Shown here: positions 26,587 through 34,035 of the stretch, in pieces
Layout: every line of letters begins with the position of its first letter
Numbering within the stretch: the first letter of the stretch is position 1
Assembly: GCA_963776465.1 (NCBI GenBank)
Contig: CAVZMV010000002.1
Span: 62,001 to 126,000 of the forward strand
Origin: DASRHK01 sp963776465
Lineage (GTDB): Bacteria; Pseudomonadota; Gammaproteobacteria; Nevskiales; Nevskiaceae
Length of the DNA: 64,000 nt
Direction: 5' to 3'
Program-made: the position numbers and the translations under genes
The notes under the pieces: generated by a model
Database searches by the model: none
What the model saw: only the letters and a program-made list of their open reading frames with translations
What the model was told of the DNA's origin: nothing

Positions 26587-29132
26587 CAGAAGCTGTAGCT
26601 CGCGCGCAGGCCGATGGTGCGGTACGCCAGCGGCGAGTCGGTGTGGTCCGGCAGCGTGTTCGGCGTGCCGGAATGGTTGAAGGTGAACGAGCTCGCACGC
26701 TCGTTCAGCAGATTGTTGGCGAACACGTCCGCGCTCCACTTCGCGCTCCTGCCGTGCAGCCCCAGGCGCACGTTGATCAGGCTGTAGGGCTCGGAGACGC
26801 TTTCGTCGGGATTGGTGATGTCGGCGTGGGTCTCGCCGCGATAGATGTAGCTCACCGAGCTCGCCAGCCCCCAGCCGCCGTTGAAGCGCAGGTCGTGCGA
26901 CAGCGAGGTGCTGCCGGCGAAGTGCGGCACGTTCTCCAGCGAGGTGCCTTTGGGGATCGTGCCCTCGGTCGCTGGATTGGGCAGGTCCTGGTCCAGCGCA
27001 GCCTGTATGTACGCGCCCGCGAACGTCCAGGTGAGGTCGAGCGGCAAGAGCACGGTCGACTCCGCCTCGACGCCGCGCGAGTGCGCGCGCCCGGCGTTGA
27101 TGACGATGCGCTCGTTGCCGCCGGCCTGGAACACGCCGGTCGGGTTGTCGGGCGTGACGCTGCCGGGCTCGATCGCCGGATCGCTGTGCACGAAGAGCTC
27201 GTTCTGCAGGTTCTTCCAGATCGAGTTGAAGATCGCGGCGCTCAAGCTGACGCGGCCGTCGAACAGCGTGCTGTTGATGCCGATCTCGTAGTTCCACAAG
27301 ACGTCGGGATCGTAGGTGCGCTGCAGGTTGGGCGGCGGCGGCTTGACCGTGCTGAAGTTGACGCCGCCGATGCGGAAGCCCTTCGCGGCGGTGGCGTAGG
27401 CCAGGAAGGTGTCGGTGAAGTGGTACGACAGCGTGAACTTCGGCGAGACGTCGGAGAAGCGCGGCGTGAAGACGCTGCCGTCGGTGCCGCCGCCGGTCGC
27501 GGTGTCCTCGAGGTTGGCGCGGTAGTAGCGCAGGCCGGCGAGCGCGGTCAGCTTCTGCGTGATCGCGTACTCCAGCTGGCCGTAGACCGCGTACTCCTCG
27601 GTGAAGAAGCGCAGGTTCACCTGGTCGTACGGGCCGTCCGGCGCCAGGACGGGACCGAGCACGGGGCCGGCGAAGACGTCCTCGTAGGCCTGGCGATTCT
27701 CGACCTTGTAGAACAGGCCGGTGGTCCAGGTGAGCGGGCTGGAGCTCGGCGCGGAGACCAGCCGCAGTTCCTGGCTGATGTAGCTGTGCTGGTTGATCAG
27801 CGCGATCTCGAACATGTCGCCGACCGCGGCGCCGCTGGGCAAGCCCAGGTCGTCGAGGATCGCGCGCAGCTCGGCGGGCAGCGCCGGGATGTCGATCGGC
27901 AGCGGCACGCCGACCACGCCTTCAGCGGTCTCGATCACCGGCAACACGATGAAGAAGCCCATGCCCAGGTCTTCCTTGACGTCGGCCATGCCGGTCACGG
28001 ATTGCACCCCGAACCACGGCGTCTTCCAGTCGACGTTGAACGTCGCCTGGCGGTACTCCTGCATCACCGAGTCGCCGGACAGCGGCGTCGAGCCGCGCTT
28101 GAAGTTGTAGCCGCCGTACTTCTCGTCGGCGTCGATGCTCTGGCCCGGGCCGTAGCCGGTGTGGCGCGTCTCGGTGCTGTACTTGGCGCCGACCGTAAGG
28201 TCGCTCGCCGCCTTCCAGTCGACCGCCAGGCGGCCGCCGCTGACGGTGGTGAAGTTGGCGTCCGTCTTCAGCACGTTCTCGTCCGAGAAGCTCTTGAAGG
28301 GCGGCGGGTTGTTGAAGTTCGGCTCGCGGATCGTGATGTAGCCGTCGGCGTGGCGCCGGAAGCCCACGACGCGCGCGCCGAGCTCGCCCTTGATCAGCGG
28401 CACGTTGACCATGCCGTTCAGGTCATAGCCGGCGGCGCCGGGCGCGTTCTTGCTCAGCGAGCCCAGGAACCGGGACTGGAACGCGTACTGGTTGGCGCGA
28501 TTGGTCTGGATCTTGATCGCGCCGCCAACCGCGCCGGCGCCGTACAGCGTGCCCTGCGGGCCGCGCAGGATCTCGATGTGGTCGATGTCGAACAGCTCGG
28601 GATCCGGCGGGCTGTCGCCCTGCTCGATGCCGTCGACGAGGTAGGCGACGGTCGAGACGCCGGTCGGCGCCTGCAATCCGCGCAGGCTGATGCGCTGTCG
28701 GCCCTCACCGTAGTTGCCGAAGTTGAGCGACGGCACGGTCTGCGCGTAATCGGTGAAGCTCTTGGCGCCGTTCTTCTCCAGGTCCTTGCCGGAGATCGCC
28801 GAGATGCTCATCGGCACGTCCGTGAGCACCTGCTCGCGCTTGTTGGCGGTGACGACGACTTTCTCCAGCCGCGTCGAGCCGCTACGGGTCTCCGACTCGT
28901 CGGGCGCCGGCGGCGTCGACGTGGAGGCGGTGGTGTCTTCGGGTACTAGCTCCGCCGCCGGAGGTTCTTGCGCCTCCGGCGGCGTCGCCGGCGGGTTGTT
29001 TTCCTGAGCCAGCGACGGTGAGCTGTGCAGGGGGGCGCCGAGCGTAACGCTCAGCGCCACAGCCGCGACGCGCCCACGAAGGCTTCCCAATGCGCTCCCT
29101 CTGCGTCCGGAAGCCCCGGTCGTATGGCCCAT
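26586..29132 (-). CDS. TonB-dependent receptor
   Basis: An 848-residue outer-membrane receptor. A long leader (signal region to about residue 43, SLAQ-EN) is followed by a Pro/Glu/Thr-rich linker, the TonB-box-like RLEKVVVTANKREQ, the plug with SLNFGNYGEGRQRISLRG and IEILRGPQGTLYGAGAVGG, and a full barrel ending in TIGLRASYSF with the usual terminal Phe. The plug and barrel are of the FecA/BtuB-like 'TonB-dependent receptor' group common in Sphingomonas and Steroidobacter-like bacteria. The ATG at 29132 is preferred over one at 29192. It is the first gene of a six-gene leftward operon and is divergent from the SDR at 29260. Confidence 0.92.
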   Translation of the reverse strand: MGHTTGASGRRGSALGSLRGRVAAVALSVTLGAPLHSSPSLAQENNPPATPPEAQEPPAAELVPEDTTASTSTPPAPDESETRSGSTRLEKVVVTANKREQVLTDVPMSISAISGKDLEKNGAKSFTDYAQTVPSLNFGNYGEGRQRISLRGLQAPTGVSTVAYLVDGIEQGDSPPDPELFDIDHIEILRGPQGTLYGAGAVGGAIKIQTNRANQYAFQSRFLGSLSKNAPGAAGYDLNGMVNVPLIKGELGARVVGFRRHADGYITIREPNFNNPPPFKSFSDENVLKTDANFTTVSGGRLAVDWKAASDLTVGAKYSTETRHTGYGPGQSIDADEKYGGYNFKRGSTPLSGDSVMQEYRQATFNVDWKTPWFGVQSVTGMADVKEDLGMGFFIVLPVIETAEGVVGVPLPIDIPALPAELRAILDDLGLPSGAAVGDMFEIALINQHSYISQELRLVSAPSSSPLTWTTGLFYKVENRQAYEDVFAGPVLGPVLAPDGPYDQVNLRFFTEEYAVYGQLEYAITQKLTALAGLRYYRANLEDTATGGGTDGSVFTPRFSDVSPKFTLSYHFTDTFLAYATAAKGFRIGGVNFSTVKPPPPNLQRTYDPDVLWNYEIGINSTLFDGRVSLSAAIFNSIWKNLQNELFVHSDPAIEPGSVTPDNPTGVFQAGGNERIVINAGRAHSRGVEAESTVLLPLDLTWTFAGAYIQAALDQDLPNPATEGTIPKGTSLENVPHFAGSTSLSHDLRFNGGWGLASSVSYIYRGETHADITNPDESVSEPYSLINVRLGLHGRSAKWSADVFANNLLNERASSFTFNHSGTPNTLPDHTDSPLAYRTIGLRASYSF

Positions 29133-29259
29133 ACTGATCTCAGTGTTTTCCCCGCGGACGCAGCATGCGCACCGTGAGGTAGGGCCGGTCAATAGGCCAA
29201 TCCTACTCGCAGACTTTTGCGGTCCGCGGGTAAGGTGATGTCATTTACGCCGTCCGCTA
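29133..29259. promoter_or_regulatory. Divergent promoter region of the two catabolic operons
   Basis: A 127-base gap between two operons that read away from each other (TonB receptor leftward, SDR rightward). No protein-like frame was seen. The stretch TTTACGCCGTCCGCTAATG just before the SDR is relatively AT-rich for this genome. This is where the AraC regulator would be expected to bind; no clear operator could be picked out by eye. Confidence 0.4.
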
Positions 29260-30114
29260 ATGTCTCGCCGTCCCAAAAGCAGCACTCCGATGCCCGAGTC
29301 GAATCCGCAGCGCCCGCTCGCCGACCGCGTCGCCCTCGTGTTCGGCGCCGGCTCCAGCGGACCGGGCTGGGGCAACGGCAAGGCCTCGGCCCTGGCCTAC
29401 GCGCGCGCCGGTGCACGCGTCGCCTGCGTCGATCAGCACCTCGAGCGCGCGCAGGAAACCGTGGACCTCATCCGCGCCGAGAACGGCGACGCCATCGCGC
29501 TCGCCGCCGAAGTCGCCTCCAGCAGCGACGTCGCCGCCGCGGTGCAGGCGACGGTGGACAAATGGCAGCGCCTCGACGTGCTGCACAACAACGTCGGCAT
29601 CAGCCTGTTCGGCGGACCGGTGGATCTTTCCGAAGCCGACTGGGACCGCAGCATGGACGTGAACCTCAAGAGCGTGTTCCTCGCCTGCAAGCACGCGCTG
29701 CCGGTGATGGAGCGCCAGGGTCGCGGCGTCATCACCAACATCTCCTCGATCCTGTCGGTGCGCGTCTCCTGGTACGACCAGATCGCCTACTACGCGTCCA
29801 AGGCTGCGGTCGATCACTTCACCCGCGCGGTGGCGGTGAAGTACGCGGCCAAGGGCATCCGCTGCAACGCCATCCTGCCGGGACTCCTGAATACACCGTT
29901 GCTCTACGCCAACCCGGCGATCGTCGGCACGCACGGCGGCGTCGAGGCGATGACGGCCTCGCGCGACGCGTCGAGCCCGACCGGCAAGCAAGGCAGCGCC
30001 TGGGACGTCGCCAACGCGGCGGTATTCCTCGCCAGTGATGCAGCGGCGTACATCAATGGCGTCCTGCTGCCGATCGACGGCGGGCTCATCAACATCCAGG
30101 CGACTGCGAAGTGA
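29260..30114 (+). CDS. SDR family oxidoreductase
   Basis: NAD(P)-dependent short-chain dehydrogenase/reductase of 284 residues. The cofactor loop is a slightly expanded FGAGSSGPGWGNGKA (about 29-43), then NNVG, and the catalytic NISSILS...YYASKAA with Tyr and Lys. The ATG at 29260 is used; ATG 29290 (MPESNPQRPLADR) is an alternative 10 codons in. It is the first gene of the rightward operon, with the dipeptidase GTG overlapping its stop (GTGA). The substrate is unknown. Confidence 0.9.
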   Translation: MSRRPKSSTPMPESNPQRPLADRVALVFGAGSSGPGWGNGKASALAYARAGARVACVDQHLERAQETVDLIRAENGDAIALAAEVASSSDVAAAVQATVDKWQRLDVLHNNVGISLFGGPVDLSEADWDRSMDVNLKSVFLACKHALPVMERQGRGVITNISSILSVRVSWYDQIAYYASKAAVDHFTRAVAVKYAAKGIRCNAILPGLLNTPLLYANPAIVGTHGGVEAMTASRDASSPTGKQGSAWDVANAAVFLASDAAAYINGVLLPIDGGLINIQATAK

Positions 30115-31178
30115 AAACGCCCTCTCCCGGTCCTTCGGACCACCCTCTCCCGCATGCGGGAGAGGGGAAAGAACTAGATCCCCTCGCCCCGCGAAGCGGG
30201 GAGAGGGCCAGGGAGAGGGGCGATTTTCTCGTGTGGGACATGGTCTTCCCCATCGAGCCGTGGTGCGGCAACGGCTACGACAAGCTCGCGCGCTTCCGTG
30301 CCGCCGGCTTCGACGTGGTGTCGCTCACGCTGGCCGGCGACAACCACAACATCGGCGAAGGCATCCAGCGCGTCGCCGCGGCGCGTGCGTGGGTCCGCGC
30401 CCACGCGGAGGACTACGTGCTGGTCGAGCACATCGACGACATCGAGGCGGCGTGCATCGGCGGCCGCATGGCGGTGTGCTTTCACCTGGAAGGCACGCGC
30501 TGCTTCGAGCGCAACCTCGACATCGTCGACGCCTACTACGCGCTCGGCGTGCGGCACGCGCTGCTGGCGTTCAACCAGAACAACGACGTCGGCGGCGGCT
30601 GCGCCGAGAAGATGGATCCGGGCCTGTCCAAGTTCGGCGAATCGGTGGTGCGGCGGATGGAAGCGGTCGGCATGCTGATCGACCTGTCGCACACCGGCCA
30701 TCGCACGACGATGGACACGATGGCGATGGCCACGCGCCCCTGCATCTTCAGCCACTCGATGGCCGACGCGGTGCATCCGCACTTCCGCAATCTGAAAGAC
30801 GACCAGATCCGCGCCTGCGCGAAAACCGGCGGCGTCGTCGGCATGTCCGGATCGGGCGAGTACATGGGCGACATGACCTGCAGCAACGAAGCGCTGCTGC
30901 GTCACGTCGACCACATCGCGCAAATGGTCGGACCGGAACACGTCGGTCTAGGTCTCGATCTGGTGTTCGACGCCGACGCGCTCAACGCCTGGATCCGCAG
31001 CCGGCCGGACGAATGGCCGCAGGCGCGCGATCCATCCTGGGCGGGCTTCCGCTACGCGACGCCGGAGATCCTGCCGTCGTTCAGCGATCTCCTCGTCAAG
31101 CGCGGCTACTCCGAGGACGACGTGCGCGGCATCCTCGGCGAGAACTGGCGGCGCGTCTGCCGACAGGTCTGGCGCTAA
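30111..31178 (+). CDS. M19 (membrane dipeptidase-like) hydrolase with repeat-encoded N-terminus
   Basis: A 355-residue protein of the renal dipeptidase (M19) family, which hydrolyse dipeptides with a two-metal site. E in CFHLEGTRCF, H in DLSHTGHRTT and H in FSHSM match the bridging Glu and second-metal His ligands, and GLGLDLVFD supplies the late Asp. The N-terminal HxD that binds the first metal is not present (VWDMVFPIEPW instead), as in the paralogue at 58.7 kb. The first 38 residues (starting MKTPSPGPSD) are encoded by the palindromic repeat 30115-30225. The real start may be the GTG at 30231 (VWDMVFP). The GTG at 30111 overlaps the SDR stop. Confidence 0.85.
   Translation: MKTPSPGPSDHPLPHAGEGKELDPLAPRSGERARERGDFLVWDMVFPIEPWCGNGYDKLARFRAAGFDVVSLTLAGDNHNIGEGIQRVAAARAWVRAHAEDYVLVEHIDDIEAACIGGRMAVCFHLEGTRCFERNLDIVDAYYALGVRHALLAFNQNNDVGGGCAEKMDPGLSKFGESVVRRMEAVGMLIDLSHTGHRTTMDTMAMATRPCIFSHSMADAVHPHFRNLKDDQIRACAKTGGVVGMSGSGEYMGDMTCSNEALLRHVDHIAQMVGPEHVGLGLDLVFDADALNAWIRSRPDEWPQARDPSWAGFRYATPEILPSFSDLLVKRGYSEDDVRGILGENWRRVCRQVWR
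30115..30225. repeat. CCCTCTCCC-type palindromic repeat array
   Basis: Three linked palindromes: CCCTCTCCCGGTCCTTCGGACC, then CCCTCTCCCGC-AT-GCGGGAGAGGG, then CCCCTCGCCCCGC...GCGGGGAGAGGG with AGGGAGAGGGG. It is related to the element at 23020-23081. It lies at the SDR/dipeptidase junction and is translated as the dipeptidase N-terminus if the GTG at 30111 is used. Confidence 0.85.
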
Positions 31179-31191
31179 CAGAAGACGCGAC

Positions 31192-32292
31192 ATGAGCAGC
31201 GCCAACTTCTTTTCCTCGACGGTTTCCGAGGCCGACGCCAAATTCGGCGTCGCCGGCGTCATTGCGCAGGCGAAGGTTGAGACCATCGCGCATCCGCTGA
31301 AAGGACCGCAGGGCGAGCTGCTGCAGGTGAGCGTCGCGCGCGTCGGCCCCGCCAGCGCGCGCAAGGTGCTGCTCGTGCTCTCCGGCACGCACGGCATCGA
31401 GGGCTTCGCCGGCGCCGGCATCCAGACCGGCCTGCTGCACGGCGTGCGCAAGCTGAAGCTGCAAGCGGACACGGCACTGCTGCTGGTGCACATGATCAAT
31501 CCGTGGGGTCCGGCGTGGAACCGGCGCGAGGATCACGAGAACGTCGATCTCTTCCGCAACTTCCTCTACGCCGAGGATCCGATCACCCCCGATCCGCTCT
31601 TCGACGAGATCGACGACGTCTTCGACCTCGCCAACTTCGGCAAGCGCTCGGCGCTGGACAACGAGACGCTGCGCCAGAAGCTGGTGAGCACCTACGGGCA
31701 GGAGCGCATCGTCAAGGCGATCCGCCGCGGCCAGCACCATCGGCCGAAGAGCATGACCTACCACGGCCAGGGGCCGTGCTGGAGCCGCAAGGTGCTGGAG
31801 AAGGTGCTGCGCCAGGAGCTGGCGTGCTGCAGTCACCTGGCCGTGCTCGACATCCACACCGGCTTCGGCGAGTACGGCCATGGCCTGGTGATGTCGTACG
31901 ACGCGCCCGGCGATCCGCGCCACGAGCGCCTGAAGACGTGGATGGATGGCGCCGACGAGACCACCTTCTACGTCCCTGGTGGCGACTTCGACATTCCCGC
32001 GCACAGCAAGAGCCCGTACGGCTTCATCGCGGACTGGGTGCCGGGCCTGCAGGTGACCGCGGCCATCCTGGAGTTCGGCACCTTCGATCCGGAGGAGACC
32101 CGCGACTTCCACCTGAACCACTATCACCACATGTTCGGCGACCCGCGCTCGGAGGAAGGACTGCGCGTCGGCGCGCGCTACCGGCGCTACTTCTATCCGG
32201 AAGAGCCCAAGTGGATGGACAGCGTCTGGACTCGCGGCCTTGCCGTGACTCGGCGCATGCTGGCCGGACTCGACGACTGGGCTTCCAAATGA
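31192..32292 (+). CDS. DUF2817 (M14-like) zinc hydrolase
   Basis: A 366-residue protein of the DUF2817 group, distantly related to M14 zinc carboxypeptidases. The zinc motif is HxxE in SGTHGIEGFAGAGIQTG (about 64-80). A third ligand is likely the His in LAVLDIHTGFGEYG, and the catalytic Glu may be in ILEFGTFDPEE near the C-terminus. No signal peptide is seen. It sits between the M19 dipeptidase and an SDR in a rightward operon, which supports amide or peptide cleavage. Its physiological substrate is unknown. Confidence 0.88.
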   Translation: MSSANFFSSTVSEADAKFGVAGVIAQAKVETIAHPLKGPQGELLQVSVARVGPASARKVLLVLSGTHGIEGFAGAGIQTGLLHGVRKLKLQADTALLLVHMINPWGPAWNRREDHENVDLFRNFLYAEDPITPDPLFDEIDDVFDLANFGKRSALDNETLRQKLVSTYGQERIVKAIRRGQHHRPKSMTYHGQGPCWSRKVLEKVLRQELACCSHLAVLDIHTGFGEYGHGLVMSYDAPGDPRHERLKTWMDGADETTFYVPGGDFDIPAHSKSPYGFIADWVPGLQVTAAILEFGTFDPEETRDFHLNHYHHMFGDPRSEEGLRVGARYRRYFYPEEPKWMDSVWTRGLAVTRRMLAGLDDWASK

Positions 32293-33059
32293 ATATCGGC
32301 GGACACAGCGCGATCGTCAGCGGCGGCGGCTCCGGCCTGGGTCAGGCCACCGCGCAGATGCTGGCGAAAGCCGGCGCGCGCGTGCTGATCGTGGATCTCG
32401 ACGAGAAGAACGGCGAAGCGGTCGCGCGTGCCATCGGCGGACGCTTCGCGAAAGCCGACGTCGCCGACGAGCGCGCGCTGGAGGCTGCGATCGCCGTCGG
32501 TCGCGAGGCGTTCGGTCCGGCGCGCATCGCCGTGAATTGCGCCGCCATCGGCGGGCCGCCGATCCGCACCGCCGGCAAGAACGGCGCCTATCCGCTCGAG
32601 GTGTTCCGCAAGATCGTCGAGGTGAACCTGATCGGCGCCTTCAATCTCGCGCGTCTTGCAGCAGCAGACATGGTGAAGCTGGAACCATTGGAGCGCGGCG
32701 AGCGCGGCGTCGTGGTGCTGGTGTCGTCGATCAACGCGCAGGACGGGCCGGTCGGCACCGTCGCCTACACCGCCGCCAAGGCCGGCGTCGAAGGCATGAC
32801 GCTGACGATCGCCAGGGATCTCGCGCCCCGCGGCGTGCGCTGCTGCGCCATCGCGCCAGGCAACTTCGAGACGCCGCTCCTGCACAAGGCGCCGAAGGAG
32901 TTCCTCGACGAGCTGATCAAGCTGGTGCCCTTCCCCAACGACGCCTTCGGCAACCCCGACGACTTCGCGCGGCTCGCCTGCCACATCTGCGAGAACGTGA
33001 TGCTGAACGGCGAAGTGATCCGGCTGGACGCGGCGGTGCGGCATGCGCAGCACAGGTGA
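32289..33059 (+). CDS. SDR family 3-hydroxyacyl-CoA dehydrogenase-like (HSD17B10 type)
   Basis: A 256-residue NAD-dependent short-chain dehydrogenase. SGGGSGLGQAT is at 11-21, VNCAAIGG follows, and the catalytic SSINAQDGPVGTVAYTAAKAG has Tyr and Lys. The long loop after NCAA (GPPIRTAGKNGAYPLEVF) and the PGNFETPLL segment are typical of type-2 3-hydroxyacyl-CoA dehydrogenases. Its neighbours, a crotonase and an acyl-CoA ligase, fit beta-oxidation of an acyl-CoA. The ATG overlaps the DUF2817 stop (ATGA). Confidence 0.9.
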   Translation: MNIGGHSAIVSGGGSGLGQATAQMLAKAGARVLIVDLDEKNGEAVARAIGGRFAKADVADERALEAAIAVGREAFGPARIAVNCAAIGGPPIRTAGKNGAYPLEVFRKIVEVNLIGAFNLARLAAADMVKLEPLERGERGVVVLVSSINAQDGPVGTVAYTAAKAGVEGMTLTIARDLAPRGVRCCAIAPGNFETPLLHKAPKEFLDELIKLVPFPNDAFGNPDDFARLACHICENVMLNGEVIRLDAAVRHAQHR

Positions 33060-33062
33060 CCC

Positions 33063-33899
33063 ATGACTCAACGCATCCTCTACGAAACCCCCGCCCCCGC
33101 CGTCGCGCGCATCGTCCTGAACCGCGTGGAGTCGCGCAACGCGCAAGACACGCACCTGCTCTACGAGCTCAACGACGTCTTCGATCGCGCGGCGCAGGAC
33201 GACGCGATCAAGGTGATCATCCTCGCCGCCAACGGCCCGCACTTCTCGTCGGGCCACGATCTTCGCGAGACCGATCACCTGGCGCACTGGAACGAGCACC
33301 GCCGCGTCGGCACCTGGTGCGGCATGAGCTGCGGCGGCGCCGAGCCGACGATGACGCGCGAGAAGGAGCTGTTCCAGGGCCTCTGCGAGCGCTGGGCTGC
33401 GATCCCCAAGCCGACGATCGCGCAGGTACAAGGCAAGTGCGTGTCGGGCGGGCTGATGCTGGTGTGGCCCTGCGACCTCGTCATCGCCGCCGACGACGCG
33501 CAGTTTCAGGACAACACGCTGGAGATGGGCATCGGCGGCGTGGAGTACTTCGCGCATCCGTGGGAGCTGGGTCCGCGCAAGGCCAAGGAGCTCTTGTTCA
33601 CGTCGGATTTCTTAAGCGCGCAGGATGCGATGAAGCTCGGCATGGTCAATCACGTCGTGCCGCGCGCGGAGCTGGAAGCCGCGACGCTCAAGCTCGCTGA
33701 GCGCATTGCGAAGAAATCGATCTTCGCGCTCAAGCTCGCCAAGGAAGCGGTCAACGGCGCCATGAACGCGCAAGGCCGCAAGATCGCGATGGACAACGCC
33801 TTCAACCTGCACCAGCTGGCGCACAGCCACAACATGCAGGTGCACGGGATGCCGGTCGATCCGGCGTTCTTCAAATCCGGCCCGCTGAAGAAGTCGTGA
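33063..33899 (+). CDS. Enoyl-CoA hydratase/isomerase family protein
   Basis: Crotonase-fold protein of 278 residues that acts on acyl-CoA thioesters. The oxyanion-hole strands are present (HFSSGHDL at about 60-67 and KCVSGGLMLVWPCD). The two usual catalytic Glu positions are not occupied as in classical hydratases: the GGLMLVWPCD segment has no Glu and the second reads FQDNTLEMGIGG. It may therefore be an isomerase, hydrolase or ring-opening member rather than a standard hydratase. It follows the SDR by 3 bases in the operon leading to the acyl-CoA ligase. Confidence 0.9.
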   Translation: MTQRILYETPAPAVARIVLNRVESRNAQDTHLLYELNDVFDRAAQDDAIKVIILAANGPHFSSGHDLRETDHLAHWNEHRRVGTWCGMSCGGAEPTMTREKELFQGLCERWAAIPKPTIAQVQGKCVSGGLMLVWPCDLVIAADDAQFQDNTLEMGIGGVEYFAHPWELGPRKAKELLFTSDFLSAQDAMKLGMVNHVVPRAELEAATLKLAERIAKKSIFALKLAKEAVNGAMNAQGRKIAMDNAFNLHQLAHSHNMQVHGMPVDPAFFKSGPLKKS

Positions 33900-33919
33900 G
33901 CATCAGATGCGGAGTGGAA

Positions 33920-34025
33920 GGCCCGGCCGGTCTGGTTCGGCGGGGGCGTGTGGCGCCAGGGACGGCGCCACCCGAGGCTGACGGAGCTTTTAAGTCGTCC
34001 CCCGGCGGACCAGACCGGCCGGGCC
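33920..34025. repeat. Long inverted-repeat element with internal hairpin
   Basis: GGCCCGGCCGGTCTGGT (33920-33936) and its exact complement ACCAGACCGGCCGGGCC (34009-34025) bracket an inner hairpin TGGCGCC-AGGGAC-GGCGCCA at about 33951-33970 and an AGCTTTTAAG stretch. The whole 33900-34035 gap between the crotonase and ligase genes is this element. It is not a REP of either type above; it could be a MITE-like element or a structured RNA. Confidence 0.8.
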
Positions 34026-34035
34026 TGCACCCCCA

